A stretch of 64,000 nucleotides of DNA from assembly GCA_963971535.1 (NCBI GenBank), contig OZ020589.1, forward strand, positions 68,301,239 through 68,365,238, read 5' to 3'. Source of the stretch: Notolepis coatsorum. Its lineage: Eukaryota > Chordata > Actinopteri > Aulopiformes > Paralepididae. The position numbers and the translations under genes were made by a program. The notes beneath the pieces are model-generated. The model had not been told where the DNA came from. It searched no databases and saw only the letters and a list, made by a program, of their open reading frames with translations. Position 1 is the first letter of the stretch, and the number at the start of each line of letters is the position of its first letter. Shown here piece after piece: positions 10,520 to 20,767 of the stretch.

Positions 10520-13500
10520 TTAACCCTTTAATCGCCAAGGACGACTTAACACGTCATTCTCCGCCATGCGTAATCTGTTTTACAGCGTCTTTGAGATCAA
10601 TATTTCAAAAATCTGTCATGGCAATCATATTTCACCCACGGAGGCTTGAGACTTGCTGTTGATCTCCTCTCAACTCTCCAACGGTTCAAAACCGCCATCT
10701 GGTGGCCGATCGGCGAATCACCAAAACCGGAAGTGACGCGCCGGAAGTGGTGCTCACCCATATTTCGTCCGGCCACTCGCTATCGCTAGCGGGACTCCAG
10801 CTCGACACACTGGATAGCGATCCGTTGCCAATAACTCGATAAACAACATGATTTGGACGTATATAGCATTATACAACCTGGAAATGGATCGCATATAACA
10901 TCCCATAATAGCGATCTTCCTGCTCCACGCTGATCACCCAACGGTCAGAGGAAGCTGCGGTGAGTTTCAGCGTGTTTGATTATTAGTAAACATACACACT
11001 GCTCCGATCAACATATCACCCATACTAAATAAATTATTTAACGTCGGCCACGGACTTATAACCCCCCCCCCCCCCCTCCAGTCACCAGCAGATGATGAGG
11101 CATGACGTGTAGGACCTTGTACAATTGAAATTTTTTATCTGACGTCAATCGGTATCAAACTACATTTGATGATCTAATATATGTATTTAGGGCTATAACT
11201 CATGTTCTGCAGAATGCTGCAGAAATCGATAAAAACATATTTATACTTTAGACCGTATTTTAGTATGAATATGTGAATGAAAAAGTAGAACGTTGCTACA
11301 TCCTAAACGATAGATACTTGACGTTGAATGAGTTATAGCCCTGCAAAGAAGGGGAACATCTCCATAGACAAATAGAGCTGGCAGAGGACGGTATAAGGAT
11401 GGATATAAGTTTAAAACTAAACGCATAAAACCCCTCCCCACACCCTGGCTAAATGAATCCACGCGTACTCTCAGATGTGCATGTAGACGTGCCGAGAGGA
11501 AGTAGAGGAAGGACAGGTTGCATGTATCCCTCCAAATCCTACACAGCGCTCTGTCCATCTACCAAACGGCTGTCAAAACTGCAAAAACAGCTTACATTTC
11601 CAACTTAGTCATAGCAAATTCAAACAAACCCCAGGCCCTGTTCAAAGTCCTAAACTCCCTCACCAACCCCTGTGCCACCCCCTCTATTGTACCTTCATTA
11701 GCCCTATGCGAAGGCTTCCAACACTTCTTCATCAGCAAAGTCTCTGCCCTTAGATCTCTCTCCCCCTTGCCCCCCCTACCCCCCCTCCTCCCCCCCCACC
11801 CACTGCCTGCTGTTTTTGACCAGTTTGCCCGGTCTCCCTCTCCTCCCTCTCTGATGCCATTAAACACCTGCAACCAACTAATTGCCCCTCAGACGCACTC
11901 CCCTCACGCATTCTAAAGGAATTACCTGACCCTGTCCTCCTCACATTACTACCACTACTAAACGCTTGCCTCAGCACTGGATGCGTCCCGGCTGCCTTTA
12001 AGCACGCTGTGGTCCAGCCCCGGATAAAGAAGCCCAACCTCGATCCCTCTGTCTTCGCCAATTTTAGACCCATCTCACAACTACCATTTTTATCAAAAAT
12101 CCTGGAGCGCATAGTCTACATACAGTTACAATCCTTGAACACAACAACATCCATGACAAATTCCAATCTGGCTTTAAACCACGACACAGCACTGAAACTG
12201 CTCTCCTCCGTGTCTTAAATGACCTGATTACAGCTGCTGATGCAGGAAACTCATCCCTACTATTACTCCTTGACCTCTCAGCCGCCTTTGACACGGTAGA
12301 CCACCACATCCTTATAGCTCGCCTCGAGCATTACATAGGCCTTAGGGGCCCCGTCTTAGACTGGTTCCGGTCCTACCTGAGTAATAGGACCTTCTCTGTC
12401 CAACTCGGTGATCTCACTTCCTCTGTGGCCCCCCTCACCTGCGGGGTGCCCCAAGGCTCGATATTGGGTCCCACTCTCTTCCTCCTATAGATACTCCCCC
12501 TAGGCCAGATCTTGGCAAAACACAAGATCTCATTCCACTGCTTCGCCGATGACGTGCAGGTTTACCTCCCCTTAAAGCCCACCCAAGGGAAGACATCAAT
12601 AGAACCACTGCTTGACTGCCTGGCAGAAATCAAGTGCTGGATGTCCGAAAACTCCCTGACATTGAACGAAGGGAAAACCGAGGTCATTGTTTTTAATAGT
12701 GCCCCCCCGCCCCCCCTCATTGACGCACTTGGTCCCCTGGGCCCAAACCTCTCCACCTCTGTCAGGAACCTCGGGGTCATCTTCGACAGTAATTTTAAAT
12801 TCGATAGACAGGTCAGCGCCGTAGTGAAAAATAGCTTTTATCACCTTAGACTCCGGGCGAAGACAAAGGCATACCTCTCCCAAAGTAACCTAGAGACGGT
12901 GATACATGCCTTTGTCACCACCCGCCTCGACTACTGCAATGCTCTGTACACTGGCATTGACAAGTCCTCACCAAAACAAGAAAATACGAACACATCAGCC
13001 CAGTTTTGGCCTCGCTCCACTGGCTGCCTATTAGCTTCAGGATCGATTTTAAATTAGCACTAAATGTTTTTAAATCATTAAATGGCACGGCTCCCTCCTA
13101 TCTGTCCGAGCTCCTGCACCGCCACACCCCCCACCGATCCCTCAGATCAGCTGACCAGATGCTATTGGTGGTACCCAGAACCAGGCTCAAAACTAGGGGA
13201 GACAGAGCTTTCTCCACCGCAGCGCCTAGACTGTGGAACAGCCTCCCCCTCAGCGTACGGACTGCCCAGACCGTACAGGCTTTTAAATCACTCTTGAAAA
13301 CCTACCTGTTCTCCTTGGCCTTCCCCCCTACTTAACTACCACTAGACCCCTGACCCTTCTATCCTCTTTGTTTTACTGTGTCCTACCAGTTTTTATTACT
13401 TTCATTGCTTTATTATGTTTTTAATCTTATATCTTGCACCATATTGTTTGTTTTGTTGCTTTCATTGCTTTGCCATGTTTTTTTATTTCTCTCTTTTAAT

Positions 13501-13632
13501 CTTATACCTTGCCTCACACTAATTTGTTTTTATCAACCTGCTTGTGAAGCACTTTGGTGTCAGCTGCCGCTGCCTGGAAATGTGCTATACAAATAAAACT
13601 GACTTGACTTGACTTGGCAGAGAAAGGGTTAA
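10520..13632. mobile_element. piggyBac-like family 1 element split by an L2
   Basis: Left TTAACCCTTTAATCGCC, right GAAAGGGTTAA with TTAA on both sides. From 10560 to about 11394 it follows the copies at 570 and 51996 closely (CATAGACAAATAGAGCTGGCA at 11365 and the CGCCATCTGGTGGCCGATCGG region). Only about 15 bp of its right end remain after the L2, so the L2 entered near that end or removed some sequence. Confidence 0.8.
11400..13617 (+). mobile_element. L2-clade LINE, 5'-truncated and frame-broken
   Basis: Conceptual frames carry the linker and reverse transcriptase of an L2 LINE: PWLNESTRTLRC, FRPISQLPFLSKILERIV, DLSAAFDTVDHHILIARL, GVPQGSILGPTLF, CFADDVQVYLP, LDYCNALYTGID. The FADD box is intact, but an in-frame stop follows GPTLFLL (about 12487) and frames shift at about 11880, 12180 and 13000. 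The 3' end CTTGACTTGACTTGG is the short tandem tail typical of this clade. The endonuclease domain is missing. Confidence 0.88.
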
Positions 13633-14115
13633 TTATTCATAAACATTATTATTTGTTTTTGTTTATAAGGAAGTTGCATTGTTCATTTCAATACCTGTAA
13701 TAGTACAGTAGTCCACACACACATGTGCATTCAGTTAAGTCGGAATATGACTGTAATACAAACAGTTCAGTTTGTCAGGTACATGCAACACAGATTACAG
13801 TGTTTACATCTGTCTGCTTCAGAAAATACCATGTTCTGCAATAAAAATGATTGAAGTGAAAATGACAGTTATTTTTAAATGTGTGATCTAAAGATAAACA
13901 AAGGGTTTTAAAAGTGTTATATTTATCTTCTCTTATAGTACCAGAGAGAAGCTGAGGAGAATCAACCAGCAACAAAGGAATTTTATTTATTTATTTTTTA
14001 CATTTTAAGATTGAACCTTTTTCCCTGTGGTATCGAAAATGGTATTGAATATCGATACTTTTCAAGGTATCGTATCGAAGTTCGACATTCCAGTATTGTG
14101 ACAACACTAGAGTGA

Positions 14116-14756
14116 GGCCATGTTTAGACGGAGAGAGTCTGAACAGAAACCGCAAAAGTCGTCTTGCGGTCTCACTTTTAATTTTGCGTTTAGACTAGTG
14201 TTTTGGGATGGAATTCTGCGTGCAGACAAGGCTGAAAGACTCAAGACGACGGAGCCCCGCTGTCACACGATTGGCGCATGTCACATGACGTGCTGTGAAG
14301 ACCCGCCCTACTCTGCCTCTGATTCGCAGACTGTGGGTGGGGAATGTGATTGGACCAAAGCAGAGTCACTCACAGACAGTGGGTCCAGTCACTAATAGTT
14401 GTGATAGCCACGGGACAGATTCTTGTGTATTTAAAAGTACTGCCAATGTAGCCTTCAGGTGATCGCCATGGATAGAATCAGACATGCTTTGTTTACGCTT
14501 CTAGGCTACTGGCGCATGCCTGTGATGTAAGCAGTACGCGCGACGAGAGCCTTGACAACCCTTTCGTCATCGTTTTATGCGGTTTGACAGTTTAGATGAG
14601 CGCAAAGGTTTATCGTTTCTAGGAATTCCACCCAGGAAGGTGGTCTCACTTTTTTGCGGTTTCTCCCCGTAAAAACGCTGTTTCCGTATAAACGAAAGGC
14701 ACATCCGAAAAGAAAGTTGCGGATTCACCTGCTAGCGTTTCCGTCTAAACAGGGCC
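14116..14756. mobile_element. MITE, 641 bp, 3-bp TGA duplication (Harbinger-like?)
   Basis: Inverted ends GGCCATGTTTAGACGGA and, read inward from the right, GGCCCTGTTTAGACGGA. TGA flanks both sides. Three-base duplication with GGCC-type ends would fit a PIF/Harbinger-like element, but no transposase is present, so the superfamily is inferred. It split the right target duplication of the older hAT at 10431-14109. Confidence 0.72.
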
Positions 14757-15075
14757 TGAGTCTCTCTCTTTTTTGCATGATTGATTCATTTCCTGATAAT
14801 GTATGACGGTGACCGCTCCTCATCTCGACTAGACTGTTTTGTGTCTGTGTTCGTGCGTGACTTTCGTGACTTTCAAATTATAGTAAACACAACATAGTAC
14901 TGTGATATTCTGATATATATCACATTCTGATATATATTTTTAGATTAATATATTAATTAAGATTCAAGCGCCAACGAATGAACAAATGAATGAATGAAGG
15001 TCTGAACCTTCAAACGTTTGGGCTCAGCCCTACTGGTGACATTTCTCATTTGTGATATTTGATTAATATTTCAGC
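14757..15075. other. Unassigned clgn intron sequence
   Basis: No gene or recognisable element ends are seen; AT-rich with a TGATATAT repeat patch near 14910. Confidence 0.4.
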
Positions 15076-15744
15076 AGAGGGCTGGGTGATATAACAATAA
15101 CGATAAATATCGTGATATATTTTAATAATCTATATAAAAAAATTTATTTTGTTTCTTTTTTGGACCTGCAACAGGGCAGTTTTAAAACCAGAGACAGTGG
15201 ACAGACTTGTCTTTCTTGCCTGCAACTTAAAGTAATGGCTTTGTTTGTCCAAATGACAATACTGACCAAATTGAGATTTCTTTTTCTCTTGTCCATTTAT
15301 TTTGTTTGCTTTCTAATTTAAAATACAGTTTGAAACAGTCTGTACACAGTAGGCTATGTGTGCTAGCAGAGCTAGACTCCAGTCACGAGTCACGGTGCAC
15401 ATGTGCGGTGGTTTGTCCACCAAAAAAGCGCCAAAAGATAGAAAAGAAACTAGCAGAGCCAGAACTGTTCAACTCCCCTGGAGCCACAGCCAGCAGAGAA
15501 GCCGGTTTACTTTCGCTTTCAAACCAGCTGCAGCCTGAGAACTGGAGTGTGAGGGGATGTAACACTAAAGATGGTGGCAACGACAAAGAATTGCTGCAAA
15601 ATAAACATACATCTGTTGTTTAAAAAAAATAAATAAAAAATGTAACTTATAACAATTTAGATAATTATCGATATTGAGTGATATGATATGAACATTATCA
15701 TATCGTTATCGCGATATGATTTTTTTGCCATATCTCCCAGCCCT
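15076..15744. mobile_element. hAT non-autonomous element, 669 bp, perfect TSD
   Basis: Starts AGAGGGCTGGGTGATATAAC and ends GCCATATCTCCCAGCCCT, rich in TATCGTTATCG words near both ends. ATTTCAGC flanks both sides exactly. It ends 85 bp from the clgn signal-peptide exon's donor. Confidence 0.88.
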
Positions 15745-15828
15745 ATTTCAGCTGGCACACATCATTGTCCAGCCCTCACTTTACGGTCCTAGTTTCGGCC
15801 ACTCCTTGACCTTTGACCCATTGCTCAC

Positions 15829-16089
15829 CTGGAAGGAGACATTAGCGTCAGCTCCGGCCTGGCCCGCCTCTCCTCTTCCTCCGTCCTCTCCATCCTTGTC
15901 CTCCACCTCAGCAGAGTCCTCCTCTTCCTCCACCATGGCTTCTGCATTCTCATCCATCATGGCCTGCAGCTTCTCCTCGTCCAGGCCCACCTCGTAGTCC
16001 TCCAGGTCTGAGCCATCCGCCTCCTGGGCTGCTACTGCTGCCACAGCCGCCAGGGAGACGAGCAGCAGCAAGGCCCAATGCGGCTTCAT
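15829..16089 (-). CDS. clgn: Calmegin/calnexin N-terminal exon with signal peptide
   Basis: ATG at 16089 opens an 87-codon exon ending at CAG|GTGAGC. Residues 1-21 (MKPHWALLLLVSLAAVAAVAA) form a classical signal peptide; residues 22-80 are very acidic (EEEEDSAEVEDKDGEDGG), as in calnexin/calmegin N-termini. The exon joins in phase to VTYKTP. Calnexin-family proteins are ER membrane lectin chaperones that bind monoglucosylated N-glycans with Ca2+; calmegin is the testis-enriched paralogue in mammals. A polypyrimidine tract and cag lie directly before the ATG, so the 5'UTR is probably on a separate upstream exon, which I could not locate. The main alternative is canx. Confidence 0.85.
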
Positions 16090-16235
16090 CTGAAGGGAGT
16101 GGGACAGGGGAGGATGTAGGACGGGAGAAACGAGGGAGATACAGGTTTTTTATAGAAAGAACGGAGGAGACAAGAGACAATATATGAATAGAAAAAGAAC
16201 ATGTGTATTAAAGAGAATAATACAAGTACCGGTAA

Positions 16236-16785
16236 ATATGGGTGGGGGGGGGGGGGGGGGGAATCCATACAGCAATAGCAATATATCACGTTATTTTGTA
16301 TGCCGATATTATATTGATACAGCAACGCCAAGTATCGACAATCCCATTTTATTGCAATAAAAATTATTGGAGTGAGGTGAACAGACTGAGAACATTATCT
16401 TATTAGATAAAACAGATGATACAGTATATTTATTTTATTGCAGATGGTAACAAGGTTTTCCGTTGGGGACATAATTAATAGTTAATAATCAAGTTCAGTC
16501 TGTATTAAAGAGGCACTATGCAATTTGTTGTACATCGTTTCATGTACAATTGGCCAGTTTGTGATGCACAGTACACTAAAGAATCTCATAAGCTGCCAAG
16601 TAAATTCGGTATAAATACATAATTCCTGATTTTTATGGATATTTCTTTCCTTCTTCAGTTACACAAATATTGTGATAGTTGATAATTACATTGATGTATC
16701 GATCTCGATAGATGTATCGTCCCACCCCTAATCGTGATATCGTTATCGAGGGCCAAATATCATCACCTTATCGTCCCACCCCCTC
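16236..16785. mobile_element. Degenerate hAT-like element
   Basis: The right side ends TCGTCCCACCCCCTCA after ATCGTGATATCGTTATCGAGG, the pattern of the TAGGGGTGGGAC hAT ends seen elsewhere; the left side begins at a GGGTGGGG poly-G run (16239). No target duplication could be identified, so limits are approximate. Confidence 0.4.
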
Positions 16786-17161
16786 AATTAAACAGAATGA
16801 CGGGTGGAGGTCAGGCAGCCATTAGGTTTGCACTCAGCCCATGTCTGTTCTGCATCAGGGCTGATGTCTTTTAAAGCATCATCCTCATCTTACATGACTC
16901 AAGAGATTTACTTCAAATTAACTTCAACCACTTCCTGTAATAATGGATTCCCCACTGCATCGGATAGGAATGTTTAGTCCTCTTGACCTCCATTTTTTGT
17001 TACAGCATCTCCTTAAAATAGCATGTAACTGACTTCCTGTGACCTTTGAGACGGTGTGGGCCAACGGAGAACTGTGGGACCAGGACAGCTTCACTGACCT
17101 TCTATTGATCAGGACGCATCTGGCTACGCACTCTTATTTAGAGTGGCCACTGGCCAGTAAT
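16786..17161. other. Unassigned sequence upstream of clgn
   Basis: No coding exon or repeat end seen. It is a candidate place for clgn 5' intron sequence; no convincing first exon or promoter element was recognised. Confidence 0.4.
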
Positions 17162-17497
17162 TAGACTTTAACGTTAGTTAACGCTAGCTTTCGGTTAGCT
17201 GTTCACCAACACCACCAAGCGAACCCATCAGAGCTCCCCGTCAACAGCGCTCTGTCGGGACGATGGCATGGAAAGTATCTGCTGTTAAAATGACAAATGG
17301 CATTGACACTTTAATTCACGGTCAGTTAAAAACACGTTTTATAATGCTCACTCAGCAGACCGCAGTGTTGTTGATAAATTACGTCATATGGTATCGGAGC
17401 GCAGAATTAGAGGGTACTACTCGCCGATACCGATACCAGCATTTTAGGCAGTATCGGCGGCATTTCCGATACTGGTATCGGTATCGGAACAACTCTA
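17162..17497. mobile_element. hAT copy lacking its left inverted end
   Basis: The right end GGTATCGGAACAACTCTA and upstream sequence match the hAT inside the BEL LTR (53469-54493), including CCGATACCGATACCAGCATT. Both flanks are CCAGTAAT, an exact 8-bp duplication, but the left side begins TAGACTTTAACG with no inverted end. An internal deletion that kept only the first bases of the left end would explain this. Confidence 0.65.
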
Positions 17498-17632
17498 CCA
17501 GTAATGACATTGACAACCCAGGGTGTGTCTCAAGATGTAGGTTAGTGCTTTAACAGCATGCAAGCTGTACCTATTCAACATAGAGGGCCATCATCAACTT
17601 GCACAAAGCGAGATTGCAGCAATACTGAACGC

Positions 17633-18630
17633 TAGAGCTGCCGCGATTACCGCATTACCGCGGTTACATCACGCCCACCGCAAGAGTAGGCTGAATACCG
17701 CATCACCGTTTTTTTTTATAATAATAATAAAGTACCCTCCTCTTGTTGGGCTTGCGGCTCTGCAGATATACCCTACTCCTCTATCGAGGTTCCAAGCGAC
17801 CCTATTGGGTACCAGAAAGTCACGTGAAACATTGCAGACCACTGATTGGTCAGAAGAGAGATGCGTCACACGTTGGGGCGTCCTGCAGTGTGTTACCACC
17901 AATCGGCAAGCGCGTATTCGTTTTTTACGTCCTGAATGTCACCAATTGATCAGAGCTCATCACAACACGGCTAATAACGTTAGCTTTAGCTCCCCGCCGG
18001 AGTGGACTACCATCGCTCCTCAGGAGTACTAAACGAGACAGAATGATTTTACTGTCTGCAACGAATGTTATAATAAAAGCCCTTCGTTCTATACACTTGT
18101 CTGATTGAAAACTTTATTAACAGACCGCAGAATGGGACAACTCAGCACGCTCTGAGCAAAGAAAGGAACTGAGATATGAATTGAGTAGGCTATTGCTTGC
18201 CTTGCTATGGTCCGGTAAATACGCTGATGTTATTGAACGTGTAACTATATAACGTTAATGTCACACAACGAATGCCTTTATTAAGTAGTAACTTTATAAT
18301 AATAAGAAGAAGAAAGGGTCGGGGGGGTAACCACCCCTGCCCGCGACACCGAGTGAACGGCGCACGACCAGAGGGGAAACTTCGAATCCGTGTTTCACTT
18401 TCAATAACGAATGCGTGCTTGCCGAATCCCAAACAATATTCATGCTGCAAAGTCATCCTCTAAAGATAGACATTTAGACTAGAGACAGGCTATATGCTAT
18501 AAAGAGTAGACTACTAAAAAAAATGCATTCAAACTTTTTTTTTAATTTTTTTTGTACTAATAACCGCGGCGGTAGGAAATATTTCGCAAATTTGTGCGGT
18601 AAGGAAAACATCAATACCGCGGCAGCTCTA
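17633..18630. mobile_element. hAT non-autonomous element, 998 bp, perfect TSD
   Basis: Starts TAGAGCTGCCGCGATTACCG and ends ATACCGCGGCAGCTCTA; ACCGCGG words cluster at both ends. CTGAACGC flanks both sides exactly. No transposase frame is seen. Confidence 0.92.
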
Positions 18631-18639
18631 CTGAACGCT

Positions 18640-18963
18640 CCTGATCTCAAAGCCGGAGATACCAAAGCATTCCAGCGCTTCGCCCTTAGCATCGACTTGC
18701 TAGTGGGAATGCCGACTTCGCTGGAATGACCTAATGGGATGGAAGTCATGTGGATCAGCTCCTTTAAGCTCCCTAAGCAATTAAGGGGCGGCTTTGTGGA
18801 GCATCTACTGGCTCGAGGTCGCCTCAACACGACTAGCCTAAACGACCCGTACAACCTTCGAGACCTCCTCGCTGACTGGCTCAGGGTAAAGAAAGACAGA
18901 AGCTCAAAGACTGTCCGAGAGAATGGCACAGTGCCATCGGATGGAAGGGACACAGTTCCATAA
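18640..18963 (+). pseudogene. BEL/Pao-type gag fragment
   Basis: The plus frames read DLKAGDTKAFQRFALSIDLL and, after a stop/frame break near 18730, SFKLPKQLRGGFVEHLLARG and NLRDLLADWLRVK. A sequence of FxRFALSxDLLVG, LPKxxRxGFVEHLLxRG and DLADWLxxK resembles the DUF1759-containing gag of BEL/Pao elements. It is a relic with no LTR or pol nearby, directly abutting the hAT at 17633-18630. Confidence 0.5.
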
Positions 18964-19006
18964 GAGAGACAAGAAAGTTCCCCCACCCAGACCTCGCAAC
19001 CAGTCA

Positions 19007-19233
19007 CTACTACAAGGTAAGAAAACTGTATTTTCCCAGTCTCCAAAATCACCGCCGACTCGACACATGAAAATTCCTCCACACTGAAAAGCTGTAAATC
19101 AACTTGCCGGTTCTTTCCACAGCAAAACGATAGGCAAGGCACCCTGGTCTAGAACTGCAGGCTTCAATCTATGTTGTTTAGTCTATCTGTTCAGTACTGC
19201 TCAGCACTGTTTCAAGATGCAAACTGACTGTTC
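19007..19233. repeat. 227-bp direct repeat, copy 1
   Basis: From CACTACTACAAGGTAAGAAA to AAACTGACTGTTCT this segment is nearly identical to 22383-22612, with only scattered single-base differences visible. What the unit is (relic LTR, duplicated host DNA or part of an unknown element) cannot be told; a 5'-TG...CA-3' LTR frame is not evident. Confidence 0.85.
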
Positions 19234-19440
19234 TTCTTCTTCTTCTTCTTCTTTAGAATTTCCGGCAGTGTAGACGCATCGTGGCGTATTACTGCCCTCC
19301 GCAGTTCTTTTGATTGAGCTCTTCTTCTTCTTCTTCCTCTTCTTTCTTCTTTTGAATTTCCCGCAGTGTAGATGCAACATGGCGTATTACTGCCCTCCTC
19401 AGTTCTTATACTACGCTAGTAGTATGGTTTCCATATTATG
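19229..19440. repeat. Two (TTC)n-headed repeat units
   Basis: Two tandem units each begin with (TTC)n and continue GAATTTC...CGCAGTGTAGA...GGCGTATTACTGCCCTCC. On the minus strand each looks like the 3' end of an element with a (GAA)n tail, so two copies of the same small retroelement end are the likely explanation. Confidence 0.6.
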
Positions 19441-19584
19441 GTCTCTGGTAAATCAACTTTTGATTGTTTACACTCTTCTTCTTCTTCTCATCTTCAAAAC
19501 ACATTACTATCGTCTCTGTCTCCTTCTTCTCTGCTCCTCTTGTCTGTCTCCTTCTTCTCTGCTCTTGTCATACAATATTGTCAA

Positions 19585-20050
19585 CACCCAAAAAAAATCA
19601 CCCCCTCAGGCTCCGAAGCAGACCCAAACACGGAACAAAAAACACCCGACAGCCCACAAGTGCGGCCTCCACCCACAGCCGACCGCTCCAAAACAGCACC
19701 CAACCAGAACAAAGCAAAAACCAATGAACAAGAAAACATCTACAAAATGCAAACAAATGCACATCAAACGCCGAACAAAAACCACTCAGAGCACACAACC
19801 GCCACCAGGCATGAGAAACAACAAGAAGCGACAGAGAGCCCCGGTGGGGAGATCAGGGGCCCCCCCGCCACCTAGCACCGCCCCCCATGTTCGGCCACAT
19901 GCCCTCCGGCGACAAATGTGCCGTGAACAGCCTCCACCCAACATCCACCACACGCCCATTCACATTCCTCAAACACCGCGACACCCATCCATCTCCACCC
20001 CATTCCAGCTGAACACCACTCCAAAGCAATCAACTGCAAGCAAAAGAATG
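19585..20050 (+). other. A/C-rich sequence with basic, Pro-rich open frame
   Basis: A plus frame stays open from 19310 to 20269, but the translation of this stretch is low-complexity (Lys, Arg, Pro, Gln, Thr) and it begins in the TTC repeat and ends in a satellite-like array. It has no domain I recognise. I treat it as a compositional ORF, possibly from the 5' part of a retroelement. Confidence 0.35.
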
Positions 20051-20070
20051 GTTGAATATATACACAACTG

Positions 20071-20335
20071 TTCTAGAATGTTTGGTTATGACATCATCAC
20101 AAATGTTCTAGAATGTTTGATTATGACATCATACGGTGACCACAAACGTTCTAGAATGTTTGGTTATGACATCATCACAAATGTTCTAGAATGTTTGATT
20201 ATGACATCATACGGTGACATCACAAACGTTCTAGAATGTTTGGTTATGACATCATCACAAATGTTCTAGAATGTTTGATTATGACATCATACTGTGACAT
20301 CACAAATGTTCTAGAATGTTCTATTATGACAAATA
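20071..20335. repeat. Tandem array of TTCTAGAA / ATGACATCAT units
   Basis: Seven TTCTAGAA octamers occur at 20071, 20106, 20149, 20184, 20229, 20264 and 20309, with alternating spacing of 35 and 43-45 bp. Six ATGACATCAT words lie between them. The higher-order unit is about 80 bp. TTCnnGAA is the core of a heat-shock factor site and TGACATCA is one base from a CRE; whether either is bound is unknown. Confidence 0.9.
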
Positions 20336-20530
20336 AAACGGTTCAATGACTTTATCTAAATCCAATCAATATTCCTAATGCTGTTTCAATGTAAGGTTAT
20401 AAAAATAAACATAAACATTCATATAATACAATAACCTAAATATATAGCTTTGGCTCCTCTACATAATATGAGGGCTGACGTTCCACTCTACTGGTTAAAG
20501 TTGCTTACTCCTGAGTAGTATGTTCGTTAA

Positions 20531-20767
20531 TGAATGAATGAATGAATGAATGAATGAATGAATGAATGAAAACTTTATTTAACAGATTGCAGAATGGGTA
20601 CAATACAGTACGGCTCAATACACACAATTGTTAAGGGGATGCAGACCTGATAAAGACGTTTGTCTTGTTTCCATCAGAGTCCCCCATTTTCAATTCATAT
20701 AGACATTTATGACATACACAACATACATGACATATAGGTATTTAGCACCGATACATTTGTGACACAG
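20531..20767 (-). mobile_element. LINE-A 3' end, part 1
   Basis: A (GAAT)n tail at 20531-20570 is followed by the minus-strand LINE-A 3' untranslated region (AACAGATTGCAGAATGGGTA, CCCCCATTTTCAATTCAT). The same copy resumes at 22088 after the inserted element 20768-22087. Confidence 0.8.

Larger units (their letters stand above)
10431..14109. mobile_element. hAT element hosting piggyBac plus L2
   Basis: Starts TAGTGTTGTCAAAAATATCG and ends CCAGTATTGTGACAACACTA; the outer TAGTGTTGTCA is inverted at both ends. The left flank is GAGTGAGT. The right copy is GAGTGA followed by a MITE (14116-14756) and then TGAGT, so the duplication is perfect once the MITE and its TGA duplication are removed. Its own sequence is about 0.5 kb; the rest is the nested piggyBac-like element with an L2 inside it. 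Confidence 0.82.

Noticed and set aside
19310-20269. 319-codon open frame with basic Pro-rich protein
   Set aside because: It starts in a (TTC)n tract and ends inside the TTCTAGAA tandem array; composition alone explains the openness and no domain is recognisable.
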